Counted from the stretch's first letter, positions 13,401 through 24,033 are shown. The stretch is DNA of 64,000 nt from Simmondsia chinensis (GCA_018398585.1 JAGTTD010000006.1:3236501-3300500), one strand, 5' to 3'. A program made the numbers and translations. The notes: generated from the sequence alone by a model not told the origin.

Positions 13401-16254
13401 AAGTGCTTCGAGGACAAGTGTCCCATTTGCCACGAGGATATCTTTACCTCGAGTAACCCTGTAAAGGCACTTGCTTGTGGTCATCACATGCACTCTACAT
13501 GCTTTCAGGTTCACAGAAAGTGCAACTCACAATTTTTTCTCTTGCCCAGTCCCCAGTTCGAAGCTAAATGCAGAGACTAACTGTATTTTCTTGTGATGGC
13601 TAGGACTATACGTGTTTGCACTATACTTGCCCAATCTGCAGCAAGTCACTTGGGGATATGCAGGTCAGTTTTTAGCCTTTTTTTGGGACTTTGGTTTCTC
13701 TTATTTTATACTTTTGATCAAATTAACCAATGGTAGCCCTCTTGATATTGAATTTTTTCACTGTCAGTAGGTTTTGCAGAAAAATTATGAAGTTCTGCAG
13801 AATACTATGAAGCTTAGCCTTTGTTTTCCTGTTTTTCTTCATTGGACTTCTTTTTTAAACTATTAAGTCTACTGTCAAAAACTTTGCTTGTTAAAATCTG
13901 TGTCAGCTTTAAGCCACAGGACTTCATATAATTTCCTAAACTAATGATTTGTCTAGAGTTTTAAACAAGCAGAGTACATGTTGATTCACCTTTGGATTAT
14001 GAAAAACTGACCACTCATTGCCTGAATTAGCTATGATCTGAAACTTCATAACATGTCACTCATCATGAGGCTGCCATATTACATTTTGAAGTCCAATAAA
14101 GTTTTATTAATGATATGTTTCCAGAAATATCAGACTTCAATATGCGATGTAATGCATAAACTTGAGCATGACATGTTAAATATGACCGACATGGCTCACT
14201 GACTTGCACTTGCATTTCTTTGCGGTAGATTATCTATCTAGAGTAGCTGATACATCAGCCTTTGTATTTACGGGAAATCCAGCTGCCAAATCAAAAGTTT
14301 CTCCCAAATTTTGAAGCACTCAATGTAATATACATGGACTTCGAGGAGGTTTATTGTCAAACCTAGAGCGTCACACATATTAAGCAATATAATACCCTGT
14401 AACTACATGCACTTTCAGCCAGGGGTGTAACTGAGCCAAGTGAGCTCATCATAAAACTCAAAATGTTCGGCTGTTTTCAAGCTTTATCTGAGGAGATCTA
14501 GTTCATTAGCTTAACGAATTGAGCTTGAGCCTAGTAAAGCTTATAGGCTCGTGAGCCTGAATGAGCTTAACTGAACCTATTTTAATACAATTTTTTGACT
14601 TAAGTACGTCTAATCGAGGCAAGTTCAAGCATAAATGAGCTAATCCCAAGCCTAGCCTAGATTGAACTTGAATGAGCCTAAATAAGGGGAGTTGATCGAG
14701 CTCAACTAAGCTCGAGCTTGAAGTTTCCAAGCTCGGCGAACTTCAATCTGAACCCGATCAAGGTAAAAGTTGACAGACTTGGCTTGGCTCATATACACCC
14801 CTATTTCCGGTACTCAAACTTTTAAACCAAGAAAGTGACATTTTAAACATCATCTCCGCGTTCCACCATCTTGCCTGGCTTTCCTTGTGCCTATGTTTAG
14901 TGGATTGTCATGTCTGTACTGTGATGTGTCACACCCTCTTTTGTGCATTCATGGGGAAACTTATCTGCCAAGTGAAAATTCTCTCAAAAATTTGAGATAT
15001 CAGTACACTTGCATCTTCATCTGATAGAACATTCCTCTTGGTAAATGCTACTTCATCTAAAGGAACATACCCAGTGCCTCAAGGGCTCCCACCTACGCAG
15101 GGTCCGCCGGGGGGGGGGGGGGGGGGGGGGGTGCGGATGTACGCAGCCTTCCCCTTTCAGGGTGTTAACTTGAAGAGAGGCTATTTCCTAGTGCCCCCAA
15201 CCTAAGGGTGAGGACTTCCCAGGAGGTCACCCATTCTAGTACTACTCTCGCCTAAGCACGTAAATGCTACTTCATCTGCTAATTAAAATTTGCGGATGTA
15301 CACAGGCCAAAACCCCAAGTATAAGCACACTAGATGATCTTGGCACAAACACGCTTCATAGAAAGCAAACCTGCACCTCCTAATCTTAGGGCCTATTTGG
15401 TATTATTTTTTGTTTGTAGTTTTTGGTTTATAGAAACTAAAAATCATATTTTGGAAATGCTTTTCTCATGTCTTTGATTTTTGTTTTCAATTTCTTTCTA
15501 GTTCGAGCGAGAACTCAAAACATGAAACAAAAAAAGGAAAAAATTGTTCCCAAAACCCGGTTTTCAGTTTTTCAAAAACCAAAATTGCAAATAAGACACT
15601 ACCAAACAAGCCTTGATTATGTTTGGGCCGGTAAGCTGGAACCACATAGGGAGATTTTGCTTCCGGATTTTGGCTTCCTGACCTAGAAGATGGTTGATCC
15701 CCCCAAAAATAAAAGCCCCCTTGGTGGAATAAGATCAGAAGTACTCTTACTTTGTTCCATATGTCAAACGACCTTATTCTCTTCAGACATTTTACAGGTG
15801 TACTTTGCTATGCTCGATGCACTTTTGGCTGAGGAGAAAATCCCAGACGAGTACCTTGGCCAGACTCAGGTTAGTATTTTTTCTGACAACAGTCGATCTG
15901 TTAAGGACTCCATGTATGAGTCTAGTAAAATTCCCACATAGAAGTTGTGAGAGATAAGAGATCAATATATGAGACTTGTGAGTTACTCCACTTAATGCAC
16001 ATTGGTTTTAGGGTAGAACCTCATTTGGGCTTATATGTGGACCTCATAGACGCCAACTCCCTGGGTCGGGTCTAAGGTCCGGTGTAATTTAACACGACCA
16101 TCTATCGACCATACTTGCCAAGTAAAGCCATAACTTATATATAACTTAACAGGCCATATTGTGCAATGACTGTGAGAAGAAAGGAACTGCACCCTTCCAC
16201 TGGCTGTATCATAAGTGTTCTTTTTGTGGGTCATACAACACTAGGCTTCTCTGA
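1461..16254 (+). CDS. BTSL: BRUTUS-LIKE (BTSL) hemerythrin/RING E3 ubiquitin ligase, 5' end outside window
   Basis: Exons: 1461-1666, 3552-3746, 3823-4175, 4267-4495, 4682-6330, 7689-7907, 7983-8117, 13274-13508, 13604-13663, 15798-15869, 16153-16254. Phases agree throughout and give about 1150 residues; roughly 100 N-terminal residues lie left of the window. Order: second half of hemerythrin domain 1 (residues 1-115), a degenerate second hemerythrin-like domain (198-345), a complete third one (506-645, with [19 protein letters not shown] and HIHREEIE), CHY zinc finger (916-995, CKHYKQNC), CTCHY finger, RING-H2 (1044-1085, CPICHEDIF) and the family's C-terminal zinc ribbon ending in CGSYNTRLL. 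Family knowledge: BTS and BTSL bind iron through the hemerythrin domains and ubiquitinate iron-deficiency regulators, damping iron uptake. BTSL is preferred over BTS because the middle hemerythrin unit lacks ligands. The first intron is open at the window edge, and the 5.2-kb intron after 8117 is swollen by transposons. Confidence 0.93.
2053..2110 (-). mobile_element. Tail-only SINE/RTE insertion, 58 bp
   Basis: Only the last 58 bp of the shared SINE/RTE 3' tail is present: on the minus strand, CCCAGACCTTGCC through CACTGGGTTTGTTG. It is flanked by a perfect 16-bp direct repeat (2037-2052 and 2111-2126, TTTACAGTTAGCTATA). The duplication shows that this fragment is a complete integration event and not a decayed longer copy. 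Confidence 0.85.
2198..3415 (-). mobile_element. RTE-type LINE, 5'-truncated, in BTSL intron
   Basis: The minus strand encodes fragments of an RTE-clade reverse transcriptase: [20 protein letters not shown] near 3365-3310, then [12 protein letters not shown] (catalytic YADD/FADD replaced by FAND), then [19 protein letters not shown] near 3070-3010, and downstream RTE-like sequence. It is broken by stops and shifts. The 3' end (2198-2325) carries CACTGGGT plus (TTG)n, a tail shared with the SINEs of this window. It is dead, and lies wholly within the intron 1667-3551. Confidence 0.85.
6510..6903. repeat. GAGCTC-rich dispersed repeat, copy 1
   Basis: The copy is packed with agctcga/ggctcg motifs and ends in ggctcatttatacccct. 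It belongs to a family seen seven times in the window whose ends resemble the inverted pair aggggtgta/tacacccct. It lies in the BTSL intron 6331-7688. The superfamily is unknown; hAT is possible. Confidence 0.5.
7132..7312 (+). mobile_element. 5S-headed SINE, copy 1 (subfamily A)
   Basis: It begins inside the 5S-like head (AGGCGAGAGTAGTACCAGG, GGATGGGTGACCTCCTGG), so it is 5'-truncated at box A. The tail follows: AACAGCCTCTCTTCAGG, GGCTGCGTACATC, nine or ten Cs, GCGGGAGCCC, GGCACTGGGTATGTTCCT. A 9-bp repeat (tacactgct, 7123-7131 and 7313-7321) flanks it. Confidence 0.85.
7490..7619 (-). mobile_element. tRNA-headed SINE with ATA-repeat tail
   Basis: On the minus strand there is a box A-like TAGCCTAGTGGT, then a box B-like GGTTCGAGCCC, then an (ATA)n tail. 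A perfect 15-bp target duplication, ctttccatattatta, lies at 7475-7489 and 7620-7634. This is a different family from the 5S-headed SINEs. Confidence 0.8.
7908..7982 (+). other. 75-nt frame-preserving intron inside the BTSL CHY zinc finger
   Basis: Donor AG|GTATGA and acceptor TTTGTGCAG|G. The 75 nt are a multiple of three and contain no stop in the reading frame. Removal restores the family run [16 protein letters not shown]; retention would insert 25 residues between zinc ligands. Confidence 0.75.
8892..9118. repeat. Hairpin MITE with gggctt...aagccc ends
   Basis: The arms tagtttttggttttt and aaaaaccaaaaactgta are inverted around a short loop, and the ends read gggcttctttggcaac and gaccaagccc. 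Related copies lie at 15388-15615 and 16595-16790. It is probably non-autonomous and hAT-like. Confidence 0.6.
9148..13109. mobile_element. Mutator-type foldback element, 3.96 kb, in BTSL intron
   Basis: The termini are GGCGAAATTATAGAAAGA and, inverted, GGCCAAATTATGGAAAGA, flanked by a perfect 9-bp duplication TTGTTTTTA (9139-9147 and 13110-13118). Nine-base duplications are the Mutator (MULE) signature. The terminal inverted repeats (about 9148-9376 and 12820-13109) are built of four or five direct sub-repeats of about 55-60 bp with the wording cccctgaacttt...attaaacacaacacaccc. The core (12240-12800) is extremely AT-rich with no transposase. An L1 LINE is nested inside. Confidence 0.88.
9377..12190 (-). 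mobile_element. L1-type LINE, 5'-truncated and frameshifted, nested in the foldback element
   Basis: The minus strand codes for the C-terminal part of a plant L1 ORF2 in broken frames: [13 protein letters not shown] near 12120; reverse transcriptase [20 protein letters not shown] near 11680; [14 protein letters not shown] near 11130; [11 protein letters not shown] near 10885; and a zinc-knuckle/RNase H-side region [20 protein letters not shown] near 9900. The endonuclease is missing. The poly(A) tail appears as a T-run at 9377-9386, and ccctgaactt/ccctgatctt may be the diverged target duplication. The host repeat reads straight across when the LINE is removed. Confidence 0.88.
14420..14803. 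repeat. GAGCTC-rich dispersed repeat, copy 2
   Basis: It starts caggggtgtaactgagcc and ends ggctcatatacacccct, near-inverse termini, with agctcgagc-type motifs between. It lies in the BTSL intron 13664-15797. Confidence 0.6.
15059..15259 (-). mobile_element. 5S-headed SINE, copy 2 (subfamily A)
   Basis: A perfect 18-bp duplication gtaaatgctacttcatct sits at 15041-15058 and 15260-15277. Minus-strand order: truncated 5S head from GTGCTTAGGCGAGAG, GGATGGGTGACC-like box C, ACAGCCTCTC-like tail, a C-tract of more than 20 (G on plus), then GGCACTGGGTATGTTCC. It lies in a BTSL intron and looks recent. Confidence 0.92.
15388..15615. repeat. Hairpin MITE, second copy of the 8892 family
   Basis: The ends are gggcctatttggta and taccaaacaagcc, with inverted arms gtagtttttggttt and aaaaaccaaaattgca. 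Confidence 0.6.
15910..16112 (+). repeat. LTR-like fragment in the last BTSL intron
   Basis: It shares wording with 58083-58260: acatagaagttgtgagag, an attggtttt...agaacct stretch, a tgtggacctcat-like stretch and gccaactcc. This resembles LTRs that lead into a tRNA-Met primer site, but no such site survives here. Confidence 0.4.
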
Positions 16255-17033
16255 ATCTGCTGATCGCTGCGAATAAAGATCTTCCTCAAGGTACCTCATT
16301 TTTGGGGTGATAATGCTTCTTGTATTCAAACATTTTTGACATCTTATGTACATAAGAGAAATCACCCAATAATTTGATCAGCAAGAACTATATGATTGTT
16401 TGAATAAATTATTGTGGTCATGACCAAAATTGTTGTTGATAAAGCAATTATGTGACTTATAAAGAATAATAGCCACAAAATTACCTTGTTAATAACAATT
16501 TTGCTATGGTCAACAACATTATCCTTGATTTAATGTGAATAAAATTTGTTGTTTCTTCTTCTGTTCTTACTTTGACCTGCATTTTCACATCATCTGTTGT
16601 CTGTAGTTTTTGAGAAACCTAAAATTATATTTTAGAAACAGTTTTTTCCCTTTCTAGTTTTTTGATTGAAACTGAAAATAGAATCTGAAAACAAGAAAAA
16701 AAAGAAGTTTCCAAATCTCATTTTTAGTTTCTCAAAAACAAAAAATTGTCACCAGAAAGTAGTACCAATAATCAAACTGAGACACACGAAAAGAAAAATA
16801 ATCATTTTCGTGTTCTCTGATTGACCTTATTATTGAAACATCAAATACAAATTATACAAAATGTCGTATAAAAAAGGATGAAATGATGTCAAAAAATTCA
16901 CCCAGGAAGGAAGAAATATAGGCCTTGAAACTTCTGGCATATGATGCAGGAAATAAAAAAAGCTGCAACTAACATATGTGTGAAGATGCATTTTTCATAT
17001 TTTCCTCTCATGTTTTGTCTTCGTCATCCTGTA
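16255..17033. other. Convergent spacer between BTSL and LBD stop codons
   Basis: It must hold both 3' UTRs. It also contains a hairpin repeat at 16595-16790 (gtagtttttgagaaacc against agtttctcaaaaac), a third and more decayed member of the 8892 MITE family. No other gene is seen. Confidence 0.6.
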
Positions 17034-19584
17034 TCAGTTGACACTTGTGAGACTAAAGCATGCTGCAGCACTCTTCAGTTCATTCTCAGCTACTTGCTCG
17101 ATCGACTGATGTATAGTTTTCACTGACGATTCTGGGCTGCACCCACGCAGAAATGATTGCTCAACTAACATATGTTTGAAGAATAAAGTGAACACTTCCC
17201 GGATTTTGCATAAAAAAAAGTAAGCTTTGGGATGGTTGGTTAATTGACTGGTATCGGAGGTAGGGGTGTAACTGAGTCGAGTCTAGTTGAGTCGAGTATC
17301 TCAGGACTTAACTCGAATTCGAATCGAGTATTAAATTTTGCTCGAACTTGTACTTGATTAACTATTTGAGTACTCGACTTAACTTGAGTACTCGTTTATT
17401 TCGTATATATAAGGTTCAACATATTCCCTCCATTATGATATTAGTTCATATACTCGGCCATTATTTACACTCAACTCATTATGTGATTATTGCTTACGCT
17501 ACATTTTAACCAAAGAAAAACCATAAATCATTGGTGTGTTAATACTCAATTGCTCTTTAATTAATACAACTATATTTGAGTACATCAAACGAGTAATTAT
17601 CAGGTGCAACTTGAGAAGCCAAATATCCATTCGAGTATAGAATCGAGTAAATAATCGAGTATGGAGTCGAGTATTGAACTAGACTCGTACACGTTTATTA
17701 TCGAGTATGTTTTAGAAGCAAAAGCAAAAACTAAAAAAATTTTAGACAAAAATGCCTATTGAAATTGCAATAAGTGCTTCTATAAAGGAGTTTCCTCTTT
17801 GCTTGGCCAAACAGGCCCTAAGTCTCAATAGCCCCACACTTAGGGATGTAAACGTGCCAAGTCGAGTCCAGCACTCCTTTGTTCAAGCTCGAGTTCGATA
17901 AGCCTTATCGAGCTCGAGTTTGAGCTAAGATCTCTTTGAGCTTTCGAACTTTTGTTCAAGCTCGGTTCGATAATATTTTAGTATATTCAATACTTGGCTC
18001 AACTCCTTAGTCTAATCGAGCCGATTCGAGCTCATTATCGAGTTGAGTTGAGTTGAGTTGAGCACGTCATCGAGCCGAATCGAGCTTATAAACAAGCTGA
18101 GCTTACTATTGAGTCGAGCTTGTTATCGAGCTTAGTTATTCGAGTCTCTATCTAGCCATTAACGAGCCATTTTGGGGCTAATATCAATTGTTAATGAGCG
18201 TTTAACAAGCTCTTATCGAGCCGTTATCAAACTATTCGCAAATATTAAGGAGTCGGGAACCCTCTTGTTTAGACTCAACTCATTTAGCTTATCGAGTTTG
18301 CTTGAACTCGGCTTGATAAGCTATCAAGCCCCCATAACGAACACGAGCGAGCCATAATCAATTTTGAACACGAGTAGTTCGTCAAACGTTCGGTTCATTT
18401 ATATCCTTGCCAAGCCTACAACAAGAAGAACTACAAACCCAGTGCCGCAATGAGTTCCCGACAAGGCAGGGTTTGGGGAGGGTGTGATGTATGCAGTCTT
18501 ATCCCTATAGGGTGCAATCCTGAAGTCCCTTAATAAAATTTTGGGGTCATTGAAATTTTGACCAAACACCCTAGAAAACTTAAGAAAATTCCTTTTCTTT
18601 TGCTTTGAAATAGTTGTTGTGCATTGTCTATGCTTTAAGTAAGATGGGCATATACGTGAAGGGGCATTATTAGAAACCATTCCCCGAACTTTACCTATAC
18701 AAGTAAAACCAAAAAAAAGGAAAAAAAGCCCTATAAACAAAGCGAAAAGTCATTTTCAAAACTTGATTTCTACCTTATCAAATACTACAAATTATAAACG
18801 AAAAATAACACCAAACATTGGCCTTAAGCTTTTGGGATAATGAACAACGCCAATGTGAATGAGAATGTGAATACCTTGAATCATAAGCCACCTTAGTATC
18901 AATATATGATTGTCTGTCATCCATGGTGTCAAAATAAGGTTGCATTTCATCGTAATCCGGGAATGCTTCTCCTTGATTAGCCGGTGATTCTGACGCGATG
19001 AGCTGCGAATGAATCGCCATTGAATTCTCATGATTGTTATTGTTGTTACCATACTGATTCTGAAACAATATGGGATTTACCATAGTCTCCTTGGTGTCAA
19101 TGTAATTTGTATTATTGTAAATACTATTGCTACTTGTGTAGGAATGATTATGTGAAGTCGGCATCATTGCCATCCCTAACTGTAAACTCGATTCCTCGTT
19201 GTTTGTGAAGCAAGGAGATATCTGTTGCTCGTGTTGCTGCTGTCGATACATGGCGAGCACTGATTGAACATTACGAAGTTCCTCCTCGCTCTTTTGAATC
19301 TGAGTCCAAAGAATCTGAATCACCTCTACGCAACCGTTGACGGGGAATCTTTCTCGAACCTCGGCTTGGTAGATTATCGAGCTCATCGCCTCGCTTTTCT
19401 GACTCGGATGCAAATTTTTGAGTATTTTTAGAATATTGCTAACACCAAAAAGTCTATGAGCATTTTGAAATCTCTTAGGTTGATCTGCAGGAAAGTAAGG
19501 TGCAAGAGGACATTCAGAAGTACATTTTCTTCTTTGGTACTTACACGCAGCACATGCTTGGCTCGTGCCTCCCTTAAGGGTCAT
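17034..19584 (-). CDS. LBD27: LOB-domain transcription factor, LBD27/SIDECAR POLLEN type, two exons
   Basis: Exon 1 is 19584-18875 and exon 2 is 17136-17034; together they encode 270 residues. The start ATG (19584) gives the family's MTLKGGTSQACAACK opening. The zinc-binding C-block CX2CX6CX3C is at about residues 11-25 (CAACKYQRRKCTSEC), followed by the GAS block (FQNAHRLFGVSNILKILKNL) and a coiled, Leu-spaced segment (IQKSEEELRNVQSVLAMY). The middle is Asn/Ser-rich. Exon 1 ends at TCAAG|GTATTC and exon 2 begins after GTGCAG; the join reads YDSSPESSVKTIHQSIEQVA and ends AAACFSLTSVN, the conserved tail of this clade. Family knowledge: plant-specific nuclear DNA-binding factors; LBD27 acts in pollen asymmetric division. 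An in-frame ATG at 19737 would add 51 hydrophobic residues and is judged to be 5' UTR. Confidence 0.9.
17261..17705. repeat. GAGCTC-rich dispersed repeat, copy 3 (in LBD intron)
   Basis: It begins taggggtgtaactgagtcgag and is full of gagtcgagta motifs. The far end is decayed. Confidence 0.5.
17839..18409. repeat. GAGCTC-rich dispersed repeat, copy 4 (in LBD intron)
   Basis: It runs from cttagggatgtaaacgtgcc to ggttcatttatatccttgc, with agctcgagtt motifs and a gagtt pentamer run near 18038-18061. Confidence 0.5.
18420..18530 (-). mobile_element. SINE/RTE 3' tail fragment in LBD intron
   Basis: On the minus strand: AGGATTGCACCCTATAGGG, a GACTGCATACATC-like stretch, AAACCCTGCC, then GGCACTGGGTTTGTAG. 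Only the tail is present and no clear target duplication was found. Confidence 0.65.
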
Positions 19585-20029
19585 GATCCCTTTCACCCTC
19601 CAGTTTCGATCGTTCGAAGACCGATGATCTACTGAAATTCCACCAAACAAAAGAAGAGCTACGATCAACACAAACCCTACAACCTCGCAACGTCGAAACG
19701 CGTAATTACAGGTATGTCCATGCATGTATGCACGCATGTGTGTTTTGTTTTAGATTGAGAAACTAGAGAGACAAACTACGAGATGGGTCTCGGAATTTGG
19801 AAAGTGGGATCTCAGAGATTGATCTGAAAAAGTCTAAATTATAAGCGGATTTAATGGAGGGAGAAAAAGACTAAGTAAAAAATCAGAGGGAATAACAGAA
19901 TTTTACTGATTTTGTAGCTTTTGAGATTATCTGACAGTTAGGAGGTCAACTAAGGAAATTCCTATAATTTTGGGGTTACATTATATTTGGCAAATGGTCC
20001 TATTTTTTAAGGTCACTGAGTGACACAAT
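19585..20029 (-). promoter_or_regulatory. LBD gene 5' flank
   Basis: This is upstream of the LBD start codon. It is AT-rich, with no second exon or clear TATA box that I could assign with confidence. The core promoter is presumed to lie here by position alone. Confidence 0.3.
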
Positions 20030-20222
20030 CTATTTTAGGGAGCCATTTGTCTCTGTAAAATAGGTTTGTTTAGATATTTGCATTTTTTTTTTTTTTTTTT
20101 TTTTGTTATGATTCCTTTGAGTGATTTTACTCGGTTTGTCTCTCATGTTTGTTAATATATATAATAGTATCTCATATTTTATTTTATGAAGAGATGGTCT
20201 CGCGTTTTTTTCATTTTTATCT

Positions 20223-20432
20223 AGGTTCATAAAGTAACACACAAAGAATTGTTTTGAACCTAAAAGAAATGTTTGTCCAAAAAATAAAGAACCTAGGAGA
20301 AATGATGGTGAAATTTGAACGTTCAAACATATAAATATTAGAGACTAAATAGTGTAAAGTTAAAGGTGTTGTGTTGTGGTTAGTCTCGGTTTGGATTCAA
20401 ATCTTATTACCCCTAAAGAATTGTACTCCTTA

Positions 20433-20476
<44 letters not shown>

Positions 20477-20548
20477 GCGCACACATATTGGTAAGGAGTA
20501 CAACTTTTTAGGGGTAATGAGATTTGAATCTAAAACCTATGAGAGGTT

Positions 20549-20583
<35 letters not shown>

Positions 20584-20827
20584 AACTACATTTATCCCAA
20601 CAGAAACAAATCCTTAACCAATCTTTGCCACATATAGCTTATGATTTTGATACCCATATAAGCCAACTGGGCAATGAAAAAAAATCGAAGTTATTACACG
20701 ATTAGTCCCTACTATTTTTAAGTTTAAACGTTCAATTCTGCTTTCATTTCTTCTAGGTTCCCTTATTTTGGGACAAACATTTCTTTTAGGTTCAAAGCAA
20801 TCTTTTGTGTGTTACTTTATAAATTTA
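20223..20827. repeat. Nested inverted repeat, about 0.6 kb
   Basis: The outer arms 20223-20355 and 20703-20827 match inverted (aaagtaacacacaaa, then gaacctaaaagaaatgtttg). A second hairpin lies inside, with arms 20388-20438 and 20488-20540 (ttacccctaaagaattgtac against its inverse) around an (AT)n loop. Another AT run lies at 20550-20580. Non-coding; probably a foldback element with a MITE inserted. Confidence 0.7.
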
Positions 20828-20861
20828 AATAAAAATTAATATATATACACACATACATGAC

Positions 20862-21185
20862 TCTTATGAGAGAATGAGATATAAGAGTAGATTATGACCA
20901 TTAGATCTACATCAAAAAAAATCTAAGCCATTGACTTTAATAAGAGATGTAAAAGTAATTTTAAAATTTAGGCCTTTAATTTAAATCTAATGGTCATAAT
21001 ATATGACTTTTATGAGAGGTGATGAAAGTGAATTATGACCATTTGATCTATAAATTAAGTAAATTTAGGTCATTGATTCTAATAAGAGATGTAGAAGTAA
21101 GTTTGAAATCTAAGTTCTTTATTTAGATCTAATGGTTATAGTTTACTCCTCTCATCTCTCACCGTCTCTCGTACGAGTCAATAAG
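20862..21185. repeat. Two tandem hairpin MITEs
   Basis: Two successive units each carry tgaccattagatcta-type and inverted agatctaatggtcat-type arms, bounded by tcttatgagagaatgaga. Terminal wording resembles the elements at 49417 and 50988. Confidence 0.6.
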
Positions 21186-21237
21186 TAAATGTAGCAGACC
21201 ATTAGATAAATATGGGTAAATATTAGGGATGAATAGT

Positions 21238-24033
21238 TTAATCTATCATATGTTACTTTATAACCTATATTAGATAAAATTAAAAGACAACAAACCATTT
21301 TATTATTAAACTAAAAATACATGGGATATGTATGTTTCAGTATAATATATTTCATTATTTTTATTATGTTTTAGTGGCTCTAACTGAGATGACTCGAGTT
21401 TAGAGTGTTCTATATATGTATAAAAAGGTGATGGTATTTTATTTGTAATTTCTTTGGTGTGCAATATTATGGACTATGTATGTAATGGGAAACCATAAAA
21501 CAAATGATATTGACACATAATATTAAAGGTCTTGTAGTGTATATATTATTTAGTCATGCATATTTTTTGTTTTGTATTGATAAGGAGAGTAGAACTTCTA
21601 TAAAGAGGGAAACCAACACTTAATTGAACGATAAACCGCTACACCAATCGTTATAGCTCAATTATGCATATTCTTATAAACATGGTCTCCATCATCTGAG
21701 AAATGTACATTAAATGTTAGCTTAATATTTTTATCTAGTTATTTCTAGTTATCTTTTTGTTTTTATCCTTATGTTCCAAATTTAGATAAATTGATAATTG
21801 TACCAAAATTTGTGAATGTATACTCTTCTAGTGTTAGTTAATAATGTATATAAAGAGCCTTGTGCCTATATATCGTCATTACTTTTAATATTAGTTTTGG
21901 GTAATATTAATCACAAATGTATATATATGGCAATTTATGTGTTGATTATTATACTTTGTTTACTTTAACCAAAGAGGGCACTAACACGTCGTCACCGGAT
22001 CCTATTAGAACTCTGAAGTTAAGCGTGCTTGGGCGAGAGTAGTACCAGGATGGGTGACCTCTTGGAAAGTCCTCACCCTGAGGTTGGAGGCATTGGGAAA
22101 CAACCTCTCTTTAGGTTAACACCCTGAATGGAGAAGGCTGCGTACATCCGCCCCCCCGACCCTGCGTAGGTCGGAGCCCTTGAGGCACTGGGTATGTTCC
22201 TTATTAATTTCATCTATCTATAAGTAAAATTGTTTCAATTAAGTCTATTATTTAAAATTAAGCACTAATTTTTTAGTCAAATCACAATGTTAGTTAGCGT
22301 TTGTAAGGCATGTTCATACTAAGTAAGTGTCGACCCAAAGCTCCTTGAGGTGGAAAGTATATGTACGTGTTAATTTATTTTGTGGTTTTTATTGGAAACT
22401 AATTTTAATTTTAACTTTAGATCTAATTGAAATCATTTTAACTGTATATATGAACTAAATTGTGCAACTAAATTGACACAATATAAATGTACAATATATA
22501 TATATGAATGAAAAATGAAGGTGTCAGCTAGCTTAGCTAGTGAAGTTTCATGCTTGAGATCTAGGATCAAATTGCACCTTCATAATTTGGGGGGAGGGGT
22601 TTAAAGGGGTTTGAGGAGAGCTGCCTATTTTTGCAGCCCTAAATGATGAGGTACGATTTGATATTAGGTCTCGTGTATCAACTCTTAAAGACTTCACTAG
22701 CTAAATTAACACTTTCGTTTTTTTTTTTTAAATCTATATGTATGCATGGATCATACATTATTTATATATTTAAGTGTTATGTGCACTATTAATTTTTGAC
22801 CCAAAAAAATATATGCCGTCAATCCATATACTTTATATATTGTGTCAAATTTAATCAAACTTTAGTTGCATCAATTTAATTCATATACATTTAAAATTAT
22901 TTCAATCGAATTGAAGGTTAAAATTAATATTGTTTTCATATTTAACCGTAACGTGAATTAGCGCTTACGTATACTTTTCACATCAAGGAGCTGTGGGTCG
23001 ATGTTTACAAAGAGTGAATATGCGTTACAAATGCCAATTAATATTGTGATTTCAGTAAAAAAAAAAAAAAAAAAAACTAATGTTTAATTTTGAATATTGG
23101 ATTTGATTGAAGCAATTTTAGTTATGTATAGACTAAATTGATATAATTAAAAGTTTAGGAACAAAACTGATATATTATACAAAGTACAAGAATTAACACA
23201 CAAATAACGAATAAATTAAAAGTAAGGACGACGTAGGCACAAAGTTCTTTGTATATTTTATTAACTAAAACTAAAACAATACACGTTCACAATTTTTTTT
23301 AGAATTATCAATTTATTTAGATTTAGAACATAAGAATAAACAGATAAAGATAACTTTAAAAAAATGTAAAGCTAACATGTAATGTACATTTCTAAGATAA
23401 TGTAGACCATATTTCTTTTTCGTAATATTTGACAATCATATAACGGTGAGAATCAAATGCTATCTCATGAGAATCAAAGAGAGAGTTCACTAAGATCATA
23501 GAAGTTGACTTTGATGGATTAGACAAAAAATTTTAAACTATTTTGCCTATAAAATAATAATATATTTAATAAAAGTTAATAAGAATACGCATGATTGAAC
23601 TAAGGAGTTGGTGTAGTGTCGGTCTCTCAAATTTCATATCAGAGATCTTGGGCTTAAGACTTATCGTTCCTAATTATGCGTGGTTTCCTTCCTTAAGGAA
23701 GTTGTGCTCTCATTATCAATATAAAATAGAAAATATGCATGACTAAATAATGTATACACTGCAAGACCTTTAACATTATGTCAATGTCTGTATTTTTTTC
23801 CCCATAACATATATAATACATAATATTACACACTAAGAAACTCCAAATAGAATACTATTACTTTTTTGTACATATATAAAATACTTTAAACTTGAGTCCT
23901 CTCGATCAAAGAGCCATTAAATCATAGTAAGACAAATGAATTATATCCTTGTATTTAGTTTAATAAAAAATGGTCTCTTGTCTTTTAATTTTATCTAGCG
24001 TGGGTTACAAAGTAACATATGATAGATGGCTGG
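21238..24033. repeat. Giant imperfect palindrome, about 2.8 kb
   Basis: The left arm (21238 to about 22590) and right arm (about 22645 to 24033) are inverted copies along their whole length. Examples: atctatcatatgttacttt at 21240 against its inverse at 24013-24032; the run around 21545 with gtcatgcatatttt against its inverse near 23720; agctagtgaagt against its inverse near the centre. The left arm alone carries a 5S-headed SINE. No coding region was found. A transcript would fold into a hairpin of more than 1 kb. Confidence 0.8.
21966..22207 (+). mobile_element. 5S-headed SINE, copy 3, near full length (subfamily A)
   Basis: The head begins ACCAAAGAGGGCACTAACAC, then GTCACCGGATCC, GAAGTTAAGCGTGCTTGGGC (box A), AGAGTAGTACCAGGATGGG and GTGACCTCTTGG (box C). 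The tail has AACAACCTCTCTTTAGG, GGCTGCGTACATCCG, seven Cs, GGAGCCCTTGAGG, CACTGGGTATGTTCC. It is inserted in one arm of the giant palindrome, so it is younger than that repeat. Confidence 0.9.

Noticed and set aside
18778..19737. 319-residue LBD protein starting at 19737
   Set aside because: The 51 residues before MTLKGG have no family support, and the last residues after 18875 read through a splice donor; the conserved tail is at 17034-17136.
20376..20705. 109-residue frame with a Tyr-Ile repeat
   Set aside because: It is a translation of an (AT)n microsatellite within a hairpin repeat.
21966..22207. Functional 5S rRNA gene
   Set aside because: The 5S-like part runs straight into a SINE tail with no T-run terminator, is diverged or truncated in every copy, and lies between target duplications in several.
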